Source of the DNA: Fulvia fulva
Lineage: Eukaryota; Ascomycota; Dothideomycetes; Mycosphaerellales; Mycosphaerellaceae
Length of the DNA: 64,000 bases
NCBI RefSeq assembly: GCF_020509005.1
Contig: NC_063014.1
Location: 4,898,001 to 4,962,000 of the forward strand
Reading direction: 5' to 3'
Below the pieces are notes generated by a model. That model was not told the origin of the DNA. It made no database searches and saw only the letters and a list, made by a program, of their open reading frames with translations. Within the stretch, counting starts at the first letter, position 1; the number at the start of each line of letters is the position of its first letter. Position numbers and translations under genes: made by a program. Of the stretch, positions 8,875 to 20,273 are shown piece after piece.

Positions 8875-11862
8875 TCATCCAGCTAGGGCCATGGTCGCAG
8901 AATTGTCCTGAGTAGAGCTAGTTTGATTCACGCCAGATGTATCGGCCTTGTCTCGCTGCAGCTCTGCAAGCACTTCGGCTGCAACTGCGATAGCAGCATC
9001 CGGCATGCCCGCGAGCTCTGCCACTTTCAACGCATGCGAAGAACGATTGACTCCACGACGTAGCTTATGATCGTACATCCAGCTGCCGCCCTCTTGCTCT
9101 GTTACCTCCGTACAGTAGCAAGACAAGTAATCGAAGTCCCTTGTCATGTCGGCAAGCGCGTGAAAGTGCGTTGCGAAGAGAGATCGGCATTGGTTGACAT
9201 TGTGCAAGTGGTGCAGACAAGCATAACCGACAGCCAATCCGTCCTCAGGTGTGGTGCCTCGACCAACTTCGTCCATGATGACGAAAGAGCGCGGAGTGGC
9301 TTCTTTGAGGATGTCTGCAGTCTCCAGCATCTCGACCATGAAAGTCGACTGGTCTTGATAGAGATTGTCGGCAGAGCCGACTCTGCTGAAGATCTTGTCG
9401 ACGAGACCAATTTCGGCATAATCAGCTGGGACGAAGCAGCCTGTCTGGGCCAAGATCGTGATGAGAGCTGTTTGGCGAAGGAAGGTGCTCTTTCCCGCCA
9501 TGTTGGGGCCAGTAATGAGCAGGATCTTCTCCGTGTCGCCTACTGCACAATCGTTCGCGGTGAAGTTGCGGCCCTGCTCCTTGAGGCCAACATCGACTGT
9601 GGGATGACGTCCGCCAATGATCTTGGTAGTAGAGTTGTCTTTAAGCAGTGGACGGATGAGGCCTCGTTCTTGAGCGACGACTGCTGAAGAGCATGCTACG
9701 TCCAGTTCATCTAACACTGCAGCATTGCGCCGAAGCTTCATCAGGTTCTCCAGGACTTCAGCTCGTAGCTTGGCAAAAACACGATCTTCTTCGGTCCTGA
9801 TCCGCAGCTTACTGTCATCTATCCGCACACCAAGGTGCGTCCAATCGGACAAGTAGAAAGATCGAGTGCTCTTGCTGCTTCCGATGACTCGAGCTCCAGC
9901 CAACGCAGACAGGGTACTTTGTGCATCTTTGCCTTTGATATGGCAGTAGTGACCGAGTTGTGCGCTCCATTTCAGCGTGAGACTCGAGGATCGCAATTCT
10001 TGCTGCAACTTGGAAGTTAATTCGCGCTTGGCTTGCAGCAGACTATCGAGATCGTTATGCGCTCGTTTCAATGTTATCGACGCATCTCTGCGCATTACCC
10101 AGATGGCATCAGCTTTCTCTTCATTTGCAGGTGGCTTCGCTGCTCGTCTCGACAGCTTGGGTATGTCCGCTCCTGTCTCATCAGCTGCCACGACTTGCTC
10201 CGTCATCTGCTCAGCTTCTTCCATCGAGGCTTCCTCTGCGAGATGCTGCTGGTTCAGACCAGCTTCGTCAATGGCGGACAAGATCTTTTGCGCGATTTTC
10301 GATGGAGTGTCGAGGTCTAACCGCTCCAAAATATCCCAGAGGAAGGTCATTTCGGTATTTTCCACGGCGTTCCCTGTATTTGGGGATGCGTCCTGGTGAG
10401 TCAGTATGTGCGTGTGCAAGACCTCCGCTACTTCGTGCATGATCTCAACCGTTCGGGCGAGTCCAAGCAGATCATCGGCGTCGCCTCGACCAACAGAGAA
10501 TTTCTGCATCAAGCGGTATGTATCGGAGGTCCGTCTGAGAAGAGCAGTGACATGCTCACGCAAGGCCTCGTGCTGAAGCAACTCCTGCACAAGGTCGAGC
10601 CGGTTGTCGATGATTGACAGTGACATAGACGGTGCTACAAGTCGCTGGCTCAACAAACGAGCGCCGCTTTTGGTGACGGTCTGGCGCATTGCCTGCAGCA
10701 GACTGCCTTGGTATGTGCCGTCCCTGATCGTCGTGCGTACTTCAAGGTTGCGCAGGCTCTGCCTATCGATCGTCATGGCTTCGTCGTGAAGCCGCCGGAC
10801 AGGAGCTTGAAGTTGCAACTGTGTGCCGCCCAGCTTCTCCTTGACGTAGTCTAAAACAAGACTCCCAGCAGCCACTTCTGGAGAGGTATAGTCCGGTTGC
10901 TCGTCGTCCGGAACTGCCTTCTCTAGCATTGAAGACCAGTCTGATATTGTCGATAATGTAGCGGTCTGGGTGTGAAAGTGAATTGATAGATTCGCATCAC
11001 TAATCAGACGTTGAAGAACGACTTGGTCAACAGATTCGAGCGAGGAGTCTAGGACAATCTCTCTTGGACCTATGCGTGCTACCAGAGAAGGGAGGCTGCC
11101 AAGATCCGACGGTTGCGTGAAGAAAGCGCCACTAGACAGATCCACCCATGAGCAGCCGACCTTGACACGACGTTTCAGATGGTCGTGCACGGACCGGTTT
11201 TGATTGTTAGTCGTCCCTGTTGGTAGGGCTCCAGCGATATGTATTGCAAGCAGATAGTTGTTCTCGAAGGGGTCCACGAAGCTTTCGTCAATCAGCGTTC
11301 CGGCAGTAACGATGCGTGTCACTTTGCGGTCAAATAGCATACTGCCACCCTTCGCGCCACGTTCGGACTCTGGCAAGCGTATCTGCTCGCTGATGGCGAC
11401 CTGCTTGCCGAGGTCCTGGACGAACATCTTCAAGTAGCGGTCGAGCTGGGTGTGCTGAAAGCCTGCCATTGGCACATGGCCGAGGGAAGTTGCCCTTTTG
11501 GCTTTTTTCAGATTCACCAATGGAGCATACTCTTCGACTTGATCAAAGTACATCTCGTAGAAGTCGCCGACTCTGGTCAGTACAATGCAGTCCTTGAACT
11601 TTCGGACGTTGTTCAAGTGCTGCTGCAGGACGGCAGGATACGTCTTCTCCGGTATGGGTTCGACATGTTGTTCGGGCAGAGGGATAAGCGCTCCCTGAGG
11701 CAGGCGATCTGCTTTGATGGTGCTGCGTGTCTTGGCTCCTCTGAGTTGAATATGTTGCTGCACAACGTTGAAGCCATGTTCGTTGGTCCGCAAGCTGGCT
11801 GAGCCTGCAGGCGCGCGGTGCAAGCTACATCTCGCCGAGATGCGAAGAGTCCTGCCGTTCAT
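8875..11862 (-). CDS. MSH1: MutS homolog 1, mitochondrial mismatch-repair ATPase
   Basis: Uninterrupted ORF of 995 residues. The first 45 residues are rich in Arg and Ser and lack acidic stretches (MNGRTLRISARCSLHRAPAG), as in a mitochondrial presequence. Domain I, the mismatch-reading domain, has VGDFYEMYFDQ (about residue 99 on). The connector and core follow. The ATPase carries the Walker A GPNMAGKST (about 784-792), the Walker B VIMDEVGRG (about 855-863) and the ATHFHAL motif. Known: fungal Msh1 protects mitochondrial DNA by recognising mismatches and limiting ectopic recombination. The length matches the family. The start is fixed by the presequence and by no other in-frame ATG fitting. 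The upstream region (11863-12333) is shared with the divergent tRNA gene. Confidence 0.95.
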   Translation of the reverse strand: MNGRTLRISARCSLHRAPAGSASLRTNEHGFNVVQQHIQLRGAKTRSTIKADRLPQGALIPLPEQHVEPIPEKTYPAVLQQHLNNVRKFKDCIVLTRVGDFYEMYFDQVEEYAPLVNLKKAKRATSLGHVPMAGFQHTQLDRYLKMFVQDLGKQVAISEQIRLPESERGAKGGSMLFDRKVTRIVTAGTLIDESFVDPFENNYLLAIHIAGALPTGTTNNQNRSVHDHLKRRVKVGCSWVDLSSGAFFTQPSDLGSLPSLVARIGPREIVLDSSLESVDQVVLQRLISDANLSIHFHTQTATLSTISDWSSMLEKAVPDDEQPDYTSPEVAAGSLVLDYVKEKLGGTQLQLQAPVRRLHDEAMTIDRQSLRNLEVRTTIRDGTYQGSLLQAMRQTVTKSGARLLSQRLVAPSMSLSIIDNRLDLVQELLQHEALREHVTALLRRTSDTYRLMQKFSVGRGDADDLLGLARTVEIMHEVAEVLHTHILTHQDASPNTGNAVENTEMTFLWDILERLDLDTPSKIAQKILSAIDEAGLNQQHLAEEASMEEAEQMTEQVVAADETGADIPKLSRRAAKPPANEEKADAIWVMRRDASITLKRAHNDLDSLLQAKRELTSKLQQELRSSSLTLKWSAQLGHYCHIKGKDAQSTLSALAGARVIGSSKSTRSFYLSDWTHLGVRIDDSKLRIRTEEDRVFAKLRAEVLENLMKLRRNAAVLDELDVACSSAVVAQERGLIRPLLKDNSTTKIIGGRHPTVDVGLKEQGRNFTANDCAVGDTEKILLITGPNMAGKSTFLRQTALITILAQTGCFVPADYAEIGLVDKIFSRVGSADNLYQDQSTFMVEMLETADILKEATPRSFVIMDEVGRGTTPEDGLAVGYACLHHLHNVNQCRSLFATHFHALADMTRDFDYLSCYCTEVTEQEGGSWMYDHKLRRGVNRSSHALKVAELAGMPDAAIAVAAEVLAELQRDKADTSGVNQTSSTQDNSATMALAG

Positions 11863-12275
11863 ATGATGGCCGGTGTGGATGGAGACGTCGGCGGTGTTGT
11901 GTCGTTGATCGTAAGTGCCCCTGGAAGTCGATGCTGTTGTCGCGTCCCAGCAGCGCGTCTCGATCGGCGGATCTTGCCGAAAAACGTGCCTCGGCTCGAC
12001 TTTCCCACCACACTTCCCGAACTTCTAGTCCACTTCTTTCTCATCGCCAACAATACCAACACAACAACATAACGAGCACTAGTGAATGCATCTATTGTGG
12101 ACATCAAGCATCACTCGACGGCACTGGAATAATATCTGGACGATATCCCAGACACTCAGCGGTCTCGTCTTCGTCGTGTCTCGGATGCTATGCTATTTCT
12201 GGTTGTCTGAACACTGGTGTCTTTCCAGGACTTCCTCGGCTCACTTCTCCTCACCGCTGGAGTAACGTGGAGCGC

Positions 12276-12281
12276 TATATA
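12276..12281 (+). promoter_or_regulatory. TATATA element upstream of the tRNA-Thr gene
   Basis: TATATA lies about 53 bp before the first tRNA base. Upstream TATA-like boxes help recruit TFIIIB at some fungal tRNA genes. Here it could offset a disrupted internal A box; that role is inference. Confidence 0.4.
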
Positions 12282-12323
12282 CCGTCAGAATTGATCACGT
12301 GCATCAGCGAACGAGCTTGGCTC

Positions 12324-12329
12324 TCAACA
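12324..12329 (+). promoter_or_regulatory. TCAACA Pol III start-site motif
   Basis: Exact TCAACA four bases before the predicted mature 5' end. Yeast tRNA genes often have this CAA-type motif at the transcription start, so its placement supports a genuine Pol III transcription unit that begins at exon 1. Confidence 0.45.
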
Positions 12330-12342
12330 ATTCGCCCGCTTA

Positions 12343-12404
12343 GTGAGTTCATCACGAGACGAGTCCACTGTCCGAGAAGCTGTCGAAGCTAACAAAAAGT
12401 TCAG
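12343..12404 (+). other. Intron 1 of the tRNA-Thr gene (62 nt)
   Basis: Lies between tRNA positions 9 and 10. The donor is GTGAGT, the branch site GCTAAC (12388-12393) and the acceptor TTCAG, with the branch A 12 nt from the AG. These are textbook signals of the short spliceosomal introns in protein genes of this window and nothing like a bulge-helix-bulge tRNA intron. Confidence 0.8.
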
Positions 12405-12412
12405 GCTCAGAG

Positions 12413-12464
12413 GTATGATTATTCGCTGACAGCTTCAGTGCGCCGCCGACTAACCTAAACACAG
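12413..12464 (+). other. Intron 2 of the tRNA-Thr gene (52 nt)
   Basis: Lies in the D loop between G18 and G19. The donor is GTATGA, the branch site ACTAAC (12449-12454) and the acceptor CACAG, with the branch A 11 nt from the AG. It is separated from intron 1 by an 8-nt exon that supplies the 5' strand of the D stem. Confidence 0.8.
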
Positions 12465-12543
12465 GTAGAGCGCATCACTAGTAATGATGAGGTCATTGGT
12501 TCAATTCCAGTAGCGGGCAACTGCGGTTGCGCCTGGCTTTCTC

Positions 12544-12547
12544 TTTT
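12544..12547 (+). terminator. TTTT Pol III terminator candidate
   Basis: The first run of four T residues on the coding strand after the tRNA lies 25 nt downstream of the discriminator base, a reasonable distance for Pol III termination. Confidence 0.4.
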
Positions 12548-13423
12548 GCCATTGTGCTTGATCTTTTGGTCTGGAAATGCGTTTTGAGGATGTTCGGAGG
12601 TATCGTACGAAGACCAACGACGATGAAAGCGAGCTACGGCGATGGCAAGATGCTGCAAATGGTCTTTTCTTCCTGGTATGAAGCCTTTTTGTGATTTGAC
12701 ATATCCTGGCACAGCATATTTTTGCCACTATCACTACCGCTGGATCTTTACGAACGGCTGACAGAAGCAATACCGCTTCCTGCCTGTTCCCAGGTCCCGC
12801 ATGCCTTGAGACAGGGCCGTCGTGAACGAGGGCGACCATCACACGACAGATCGCCTCGACGACTCCGCGCACAGCACAGCATCTCGTTACCAATCTTGCC
12901 CTCGTGCGGCAGCTGAATGCCATTCGTGCCGTCTGCTTCGATCAACAAGTCATCATTATTCGGCTGTGGCGGGGACAAAACGTCGCACAGCAGCATGATT
13001 CTACCAGGATCTCAAGCCACGCTTTCATTCCTTCCACAGACGAGAACCAATCCGTGTCGATCACAGCTCTTCTACGAATACTGGCTATGCGGTACAAGTA
13101 TCTATCAGCGACGCCTCTCACTACACCCTCAGGACTCAACACTCCATACATATGTACGTCTTTCTCCTCGATGATGCGAGCCGGCAGAGCTCGTCTGCAC
13201 ATCTTGCTGCAAGGTGAGAGCTTCGATTGCTGTGCATTCGTGGCAATATGCAACAAGCTGTCCATGCTGGTGAGGTATGGCATGTGGAGGCAGCTTTCCC
13301 TTCCTTCTGCGGAGCTTCAGAGTTCTTGTAGGATTTTTTCGTCTTTTGTCTGTTGGTGTATCCTCTGCTATTCTCACACACTGCTAGCACCTTGGCAGTC
13401 AATCTACGCAAAGGCAGTCAGAA
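12548..13423. other. Intergenic stretch between tRNA-Thr and the aquaporin gene
   Basis: Several overlapping open frames occur on both strands, but none has recognisable motifs. The 307-residue frame from 12904 runs out of frame through the aquaporin exon and is a shadow. The last 150 bp probably hold the aquaporin promoter and leader. Confidence 0.5.
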
Positions 13424-14288
13424 ATGGGCCCTCCAAGGTTCGATCAACCCTTCGCAGGCTATGCTCAACCTCGAGATCCAGGATCCCAAAATGCAGCACG
13501 AAACCACTTCATCGCAGCAACGGGGGAGTTTGTTGGCACATTCATGTTCCTCCTCTTCGCCTTCCTGGGCCACACGATGGCAGTAGACCAGGCACCGGAC
13601 ACTGCACCAAATGGAGCCAACAGCAGCATGACCGTGATCTACATTGCAATGGCCTACGGCTTCTCACTTCTCGTCACCGCATGGACAATGTTCAGAGTCA
13701 GCGGTGGTCTTTTCAATCCTGCTGTAACGATTGGCCTCAGTCTGTCTGGACAATTGCCTTGGACACGAGCTTTGATTTTCTTGCCGACACAGCTTTTGGC
13801 AGCAATCTGTGCGGCGGCGGTATGTAGTGGCATCATACCTGGGGACATCGCGACAGTACAGACGACATTAGCATCTAATGTCGGCATTGCCCAAGGGTTG
13901 TTCTTGGAGATGTTCCTTACCGCCGAGCTCACTTCACGGTTCTCATACTGGCTGCTGAGAAGCACAAGAGCACATATATCGCACCTGTCGGAATAGGTCT
14001 CGCGCTGTTCGTAGCTGAGATCGCTGGAGTCTACTACACTGGAGGTGCGCTAAATCCAGCCCGTTCCTTTGGCCCTTGTGTCGCCGGAGCATCTTTCCAA
14101 GAACATCACTGGAGTACGTATCCAAATAAGAACGATTGGAGCCCATCGACTGACACAACCTAGTATACTGGGTCGGCCCATATCTCGGAGCCATGATCGC
14201 CGCCGGATATTACCACTTCGTCAAATTCTTCAACTACGAAGAAGCGAACCCTGGCCAAGACAGTGCCGACGGTAAGCACATCGATTAG
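13424..14288 (+). pseudogene. Aquaporin (MIP family) with an internal 1-nt frame break
   Basis: The N-terminal part reads RNHFIAATGEFVGTFMFLLFAF, followed by membrane segments and the first pore motif GLFNPAVT (NPA codons about 13714-13722). Homology continues as far as EMFLTAEL (through 13930), where the frame runs into a stop. One frame over, the protein resumes at 13933 with FTVLILAAEKHK and the second pore motif GGALNPARSFGP (NPA at 14053-14061). Only two bases (13931-13932) stand where one codon is expected, so one base is missing. A 50-nt intron (14114-14163, GTACGT...CCTAG) then joins EHHW to IYWVGPYLGA, ending at TAG 14288. Known: MIP channels conduct water or glycerol. Either the gene is broken or the assembly lost a base; the rest is well preserved. 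Confidence 0.82.
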
Positions 14289-15043
14289 GGAGGAAGACAG
14301 GCATGCCGGAAAAGCCAATCACCACTGCACTGCTGGATCACCAGCATAAGCTTGTGTTACAAGTGTGTATAGCTGCTCTGAGGGACGTCGTTGTTGACTT
14401 CCGTCGGTGAGAGTTTCTGACAAAATATCTCGGAGGCTTTCTACCTCATAAAGACTCACTCGATGCCGCGATGGGAACTCGACCGGAGAGTGGAGCTGAA
14501 GGGAGTAGCAAGGCTGGGCAGAGTAGTGGAGGGCGACTAGTCTGAGCAGTTGGACGAGGAGTATAATGCGGATCACGCGAGACAAAACGAAGATGACGGT
14601 CGAACGGGCGAAGACCCAAAGAGGCAATAGCACTCAACTAAGCGAAGGCGTCCGGGAAGCATGGCATAGCGTTGTATAACACTCTTCGGACATCAACACA
14701 TGACAGTCACAAAACACCAGGTGAGGTCGAAGTAACGTAGCACTACAAGCCTCTCGCACACTACACCACATCTAGTCAACAATGCGCCTTTCCTGCTTCG
14801 CTCACATGAGTACAAAAGCAGCCAACCTGGATCCATCACAAACAACCTTTAACATAGCACCGAGCACCCACAAATTACATCCATCCAGAAAGAACGCCAT
14901 CATCAACCACCAGGAATACACAAGCCTCCTGCCAGTGAACATGAATCGCCGCGCGAAGACGCATCGACAGCCACGCATATCCTTCAACCAGAGATGCCGC
15001 CCATCCATTACCATCACCGACGCTTCCACCCCCATTGACCTCA
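14289..15043. other. Intergenic stretch between convergent genes
   Basis: 3' flanks of the aquaporin gene and of the small secreted-peptide gene. Short open frames on both strands lack motifs or ATG starts. No repeat or RNA gene is seen. Confidence 0.5.
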
Positions 15044-15297
15044 TTAAGCACATTGTCCGCCTCCGCTACAAACCCCACTACAACACGCTGCTGCCCATCT
15101 GCACGGCACTATGGTAATGTGGTTAGCCACCGTGCGTACTTTCTCGCTGAGTGTCTGTCAGGGCGAGGGTTCAGGTACGCGGACATACCATTACTGTGTC
15201 TGCAATCCCTTGCGTCCAGTAGAATCCCGGGCAGGCCCAACGCCAACGCCGCAGTAGTGAAGGAGAGTACTGCGATGATGATGGCTGATAGTCTCAT
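15044..15297 (-). CDS. Small secreted cysteine-rich (knottin-pattern) peptide
   Basis: Two exons on the minus strand, 15297-15189 and 15108-15044, give 57 residues. The 80-nt intron (15109-15188) has perfect signals: donor GTATGT, branch GCTAAC, acceptor CATAG. Exon 1 encodes a strong signal peptide (MRLSAIIIAVLSFTTAALA, cleavage near residue 20). The mature part of about 37 residues holds six cysteines spaced C-x6-C-x5-C-C-x3-C-x5-C, the C...C...CC...C...C order of inhibitor-cystine-knot folds. Read without splicing, the frame runs on to a stop at 15109 and the pattern is lost, so gene finders may miss it. Secreted six-Cys peptides in plant-associated fungi are often candidate effectors or antimicrobial peptides. 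No function is shown here. Confidence 0.62.
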
Positions 15298-17596
15298 GTT
15301 CTGGCCGTGTCGGAGTCTTCACTCGCTTGGGGGCGGTTGCCGGGCTGTATAAAACAGGTTTGGAGTGATTGCGGTCCCACAGAGCCGCAGTGTTGCTTTG
15401 ACCTCGGGACCCGTCTGCGATGGTTTCGATGACGGAGTCGTTACCATAGATCACCTGATGAAGTCGGCGTGTATATCAATGATAATGATTCATGCTTGAT
15501 GGCTTGTATGAAGATGACTCTGCCAGCCCACTGCGTATCGACTGACAGAGAAGCTCCACTCCCCGGGGGGGATTGGATCCCTACATATACCATGCCAGAT
15601 GCGGCTCAGCTGCACGCCAAGTCCACCAACGAGGAGGATGACAGCCTCCACGAGTAGCCGTAGTGGTCACAAGGATCGCTTACACCCTCGAGTACAGCCG
15701 GAGTAGGTACCGATGGCTGCTCCGATGCACCCGGCTGGAGGCTTTTACACGACTGGAGCTGTAGTTCAGCCTCTGTCAGTCGGTCTACCGAGGCCGTGAT
15801 AGTTCGTGCCAATCGATGGGTGGTGTGCTCTGCGATTCGAATGTTCTCGAAGGTCGATATGGCGGTTGATATGATAGGAATGTGATCTCGTGACCGGTCA
15901 ACTCGCGGACAATGCCAACGGAGGAGGCTTGGTCACAACTGGGCAGAGGAAGCCAAGTGGTTGTGGTGGATCGGAGGTGACGGTGACCATAGGAGGTAGT
16001 ATCTAGCGCAAGCGGTCGCCATTGAATTGAGGCTTGAACAGCTGCGGCATTATTATCGCATTTGGTGGTTCTTGGTAACGACAATTCGCCCGACTCTCGA
16101 TCAATGTGCTCCGGCATGATTTTCTTCTGCATGGTTCTCTTCTGCCCGAGAGGCTGAATAGAAGTTTGTCTGCGCAGCTGTCGTCTTTGCCGGTCTGGCG
16201 TCGTTGAGTGTGGCCAGAAGGGACCTTTCCCGACCATCTTGCACGCATACGCCGCCTCGAACAAAGAATCATCGAAGGCCATCCGCGGCGGAGACGGGAA
16301 TCTTCGCCGACATTAATATCACGAGGCGGTGTCGCAATGGGTGTCACAATGGTCATGGTTCTATGCCTTGGCATTGCTGCTCACGTCGTCCACGATTCTG
16401 GTCCGGCGGAAGTGTTCCTGGGGACTGTAAGAAATCGTAAGTGTATAGATTCGGGGTATGAAGATGCATCGTGGCATCGTTCGCTCTTTTGGAGATCGAG
16501 TGTATGGGTGTTCACTCAGGTTGCGCGTCGACATTGGACTCATCGAGACCGATTCGCCCTCACACAAGACTGAGCCGGCTGATGACATCGTGCGACAGAT
16601 CTACAGGCACAGTTCGGCATGCCGGGTGAAAGTTGGCGATTGGCATACCGACCGCCATGCGGAAGAGCACGAGGACCCGTGCAGGGCCTTCAAACTCGGT
16701 CAGCCGGTAGTGTTGTGCGTCCATGATGGATTGACCTATGGCCATGCTGGACCTTCATGAACCACACCATGGACTATGGATGGACCAGATAGCTTAGCGG
16801 GTGGTGCGAGGCCGTAGCCAGGGCTATTCACCAAGGAAATCGTAGCAACCTCACTGTCGATACCAGATTAGGCTCAGCTCTACTATGAAACACGATGGAT
16901 CACGGCGGATCAGTCTTATAACCAGCCTGGTCCATTGTGGCCCGAATGAATATGGGTTTCCTACGGATCACGGAGTACAACACTACGGTCAGCCTCCGTC
17001 AGCCCCCCGTCAGGCTTCACAATTCAGAGACCTGCTGTGGTCGAGCGTCGGAGAGCACACTCGTGATGTAGAAGACAGGATGAATTTCATGATTCGGCAT
17101 CGTCCTACCACGTCCCAGATACATGTTGTCGAGGTCCGCTTCGGATGTCTGGCCGCGCCGACTGCCGAGATCTGTAAGGCGCTGTAGTAGCGCGATAGCG
17201 TCCTCAGTTTACGGTGCTTCGACCAAGTTCACGTGGCGCACAAGATGGCACCCAGAGCTGCCGGAGTACGGTGACTGCTGTTTGGTAAAGGGCCATGCGG
17301 CGCTGTGCTCGCTCTTTAGCGAGAGTGTAACCAGGCTTTTGCTGAGATCCCGGGCGACCGGAAAGTTCGTAACACTCGCGTGGGGGATGCTCAATTTCGT
17401 GTGCCGGTGGGTGGCCTGTCGAGTAGCGAGCACACTGTGCCCATGGCATTTCATCTACATACGCTCTTCTACACTATCATGCTCATTCCTCATCACAAAA
17501 AGGCGCTTAAACGCTAATGGCCCAGCCAAGCGCGATTCAAACGATGCTCGCGTGCTTTTATAGCTTCGTTAGAGGTTTGGTGGTCCCAGACTCGAT
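15298..17596. other. Long stretch without a supported gene
   Basis: Open frames of 60-165 residues overlap on opposite strands. The longest are a minus-strand frame at 15785-16282 and a plus-strand frame from 16208 with one hydrophobic segment (MGVTMVMVLCLGIAAHVV). Neither has a family motif or clear splice extensions. It may contain a diverged or lineage-specific gene, but none can be supported. Confidence 0.4.
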
Positions 17597-19327
<1,731 letters not shown>

Positions 19328-19636
19328 TCAATGGGAGTGGTGGTGGTGTTTCTGGTGAGACAGGCAATGGTTAGTGGGGTGGAGGTGTGGTTGATGGGAT
19401 GGTTGATGCTCACTCTGTCGAGGTGTGAGGTGGTACATGTATTGATGGAGGTGTCCGGATGAGGTGCGCAGTGGTGGAAGCAGCAGCAGCAGCCGCCAGC
19501 AGGAGATGCGAGTGGGCCGGAGTGAGAGGTTGCCGATGACGATTTGCCTCTCAAGTTCTCAACCACATGCACATTGCCCCACCATTGCACTCCAGCAGAA
19601 ACACAGAAACACAGAAACACGTCGGGTTGCTCCTGT

Positions 19637-19712
19637 CCCACCACTGCTCATGCTCATGCCACTGCTCATGCTCATGCCACTGCTCATGCTCATGCCACTG
19701 CTCATGCTCATG
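19637..19712. repeat. 18-bp tandem repeat, four copies
   Basis: About four head-to-tail copies of CCACTGCTCATGCTCATG lie 330-400 bp upstream of the PGI start. The copies appear identical. It is a minisatellite in the intergenic region. Confidence 0.9.
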
Positions 19713-19866
19713 CTAAGAGGCTCTCTCTTGACAACGACAACAAGGAGGCGTGTTGACATGCTGCCCTTCAATGACCCGTGCAATGGACATGTACTTTGCC
19801 TTCCTACGCTGCGTCACCAATCTGTTTCCTACCTCACACCATCACACCGTCTCTCGTAGCACTACC

Positions 19867-20226
19867 ATGAGCAAGTGGAGTACGAATGAAATGCCAACAA
19901 GCAGTGGTCATACGAATGATATCATCGAGGTGAAAAGACAGGACCAGACCCCCATCACAAGCCTCCAGGCCAGCATCGATGCCATGCAGGAAAAGCTCGA
20001 TGAAGTCGGCAAAATCATCTACATCGGATCAGTCGAGCAGGTCTGTCTACAGCTCTTCGACATCCAAGATGAGTTCAGGGTACAGGTAGGGCACAAAGCT
20101 GCGACTTGCGTGCCAAAAAACGTCGAGAAATTCCAGCACAATGCGAAGAAGAATGTTGATGTGTTTCAGTCGAGCATTGGCCAACTCGATGCGAGGGTGG
20201 GAAAGCTGCTGGAAGATACGACTTGA
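19867..20226 (+). CDS. Small coiled-coil protein, unknown function
   Basis: ORF of 119 residues from ATG 19867. From residue 30 on the sequence shows heptad-like spacing (SLQASIDAMQEKLDEVGKII, then a second helix ending LDARVGKLLEDTT). There is no signal peptide or membrane segment. No family was recognised. It converges with the coiled-coil gene at 20274-20948, with stops 47 bp apart. Composition looks coding, but there is no independent support. Confidence 0.5.
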   Translation: MSKWSTNEMPTSSGHTNDIIEVKRQDQTPITSLQASIDAMQEKLDEVGKIIYIGSVEQVCLQLFDIQDEFRVQVGHKAATCVPKNVEKFQHNAKKNVDVFQSSIGQLDARVGKLLEDTT

Positions 20227-20273
20227 GCTCCGCCGCACACTGCGTCAAGATTGGACGATGTAGGAGTATTCAG

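Larger units (their letters stand above)
12334..12519 (+). tRNA. tRNA-Thr(AGU) gene split by two spliceosomal-type introns
   Basis: Three pieces form a complete 72-nt tRNA: 12334-12342 (9 nt), 12405-12412 (8 nt) and 12465-12519 (55 nt). The acceptor stem GCCCGCT/AGCGGGC pairs over 7 bp. The D stem GCTC/GAGC pairs over 4 bp with loop AGAGGTA. The anticodon stem CATCA/TGATG pairs over 5 bp around CTAGTAA (anticodon AGT). The variable loop is AGGTC. The T stem ATTGG/CCAGT surrounds TTCAATT, and the discriminator is A. The invariant T8, A14, G18-G19, A21, T54-T55-C56 and A58 are all present, as is a G15-C48 pair. The B box GGTTCAATTCC is intact. The A box TAGCTCAGAGG exists only after splicing. 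The 9/10 and D-loop intron sites differ from the canonical 37/38 site, which is uninterrupted. It could instead be a tRNA-derived exon set in a Pol II transcript. Confidence 0.85.

Noticed and set aside
12334..12519. Reading the tRNA as a 5'-truncated pseudogene
   Set aside because: The missing 5' bases are present upstream in the right order, with canonical splice sites at both gaps and perfect stem pairing. Decay would not preserve this.
12501..13827. Overlapping open frames on both strands, including 140 residues (-) and 307 residues (+)
   Set aside because: No motifs. The 307-residue frame crosses the aquaporin exon out of frame, so it is a shadow.
15785..16573. A 165-residue minus-strand frame and a 121-residue plus-strand frame with one hydrophobic stretch
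   Set aside because: They overlap on opposite strands, have no recognisable family or splice signals, and look like chance in GC-rich DNA.
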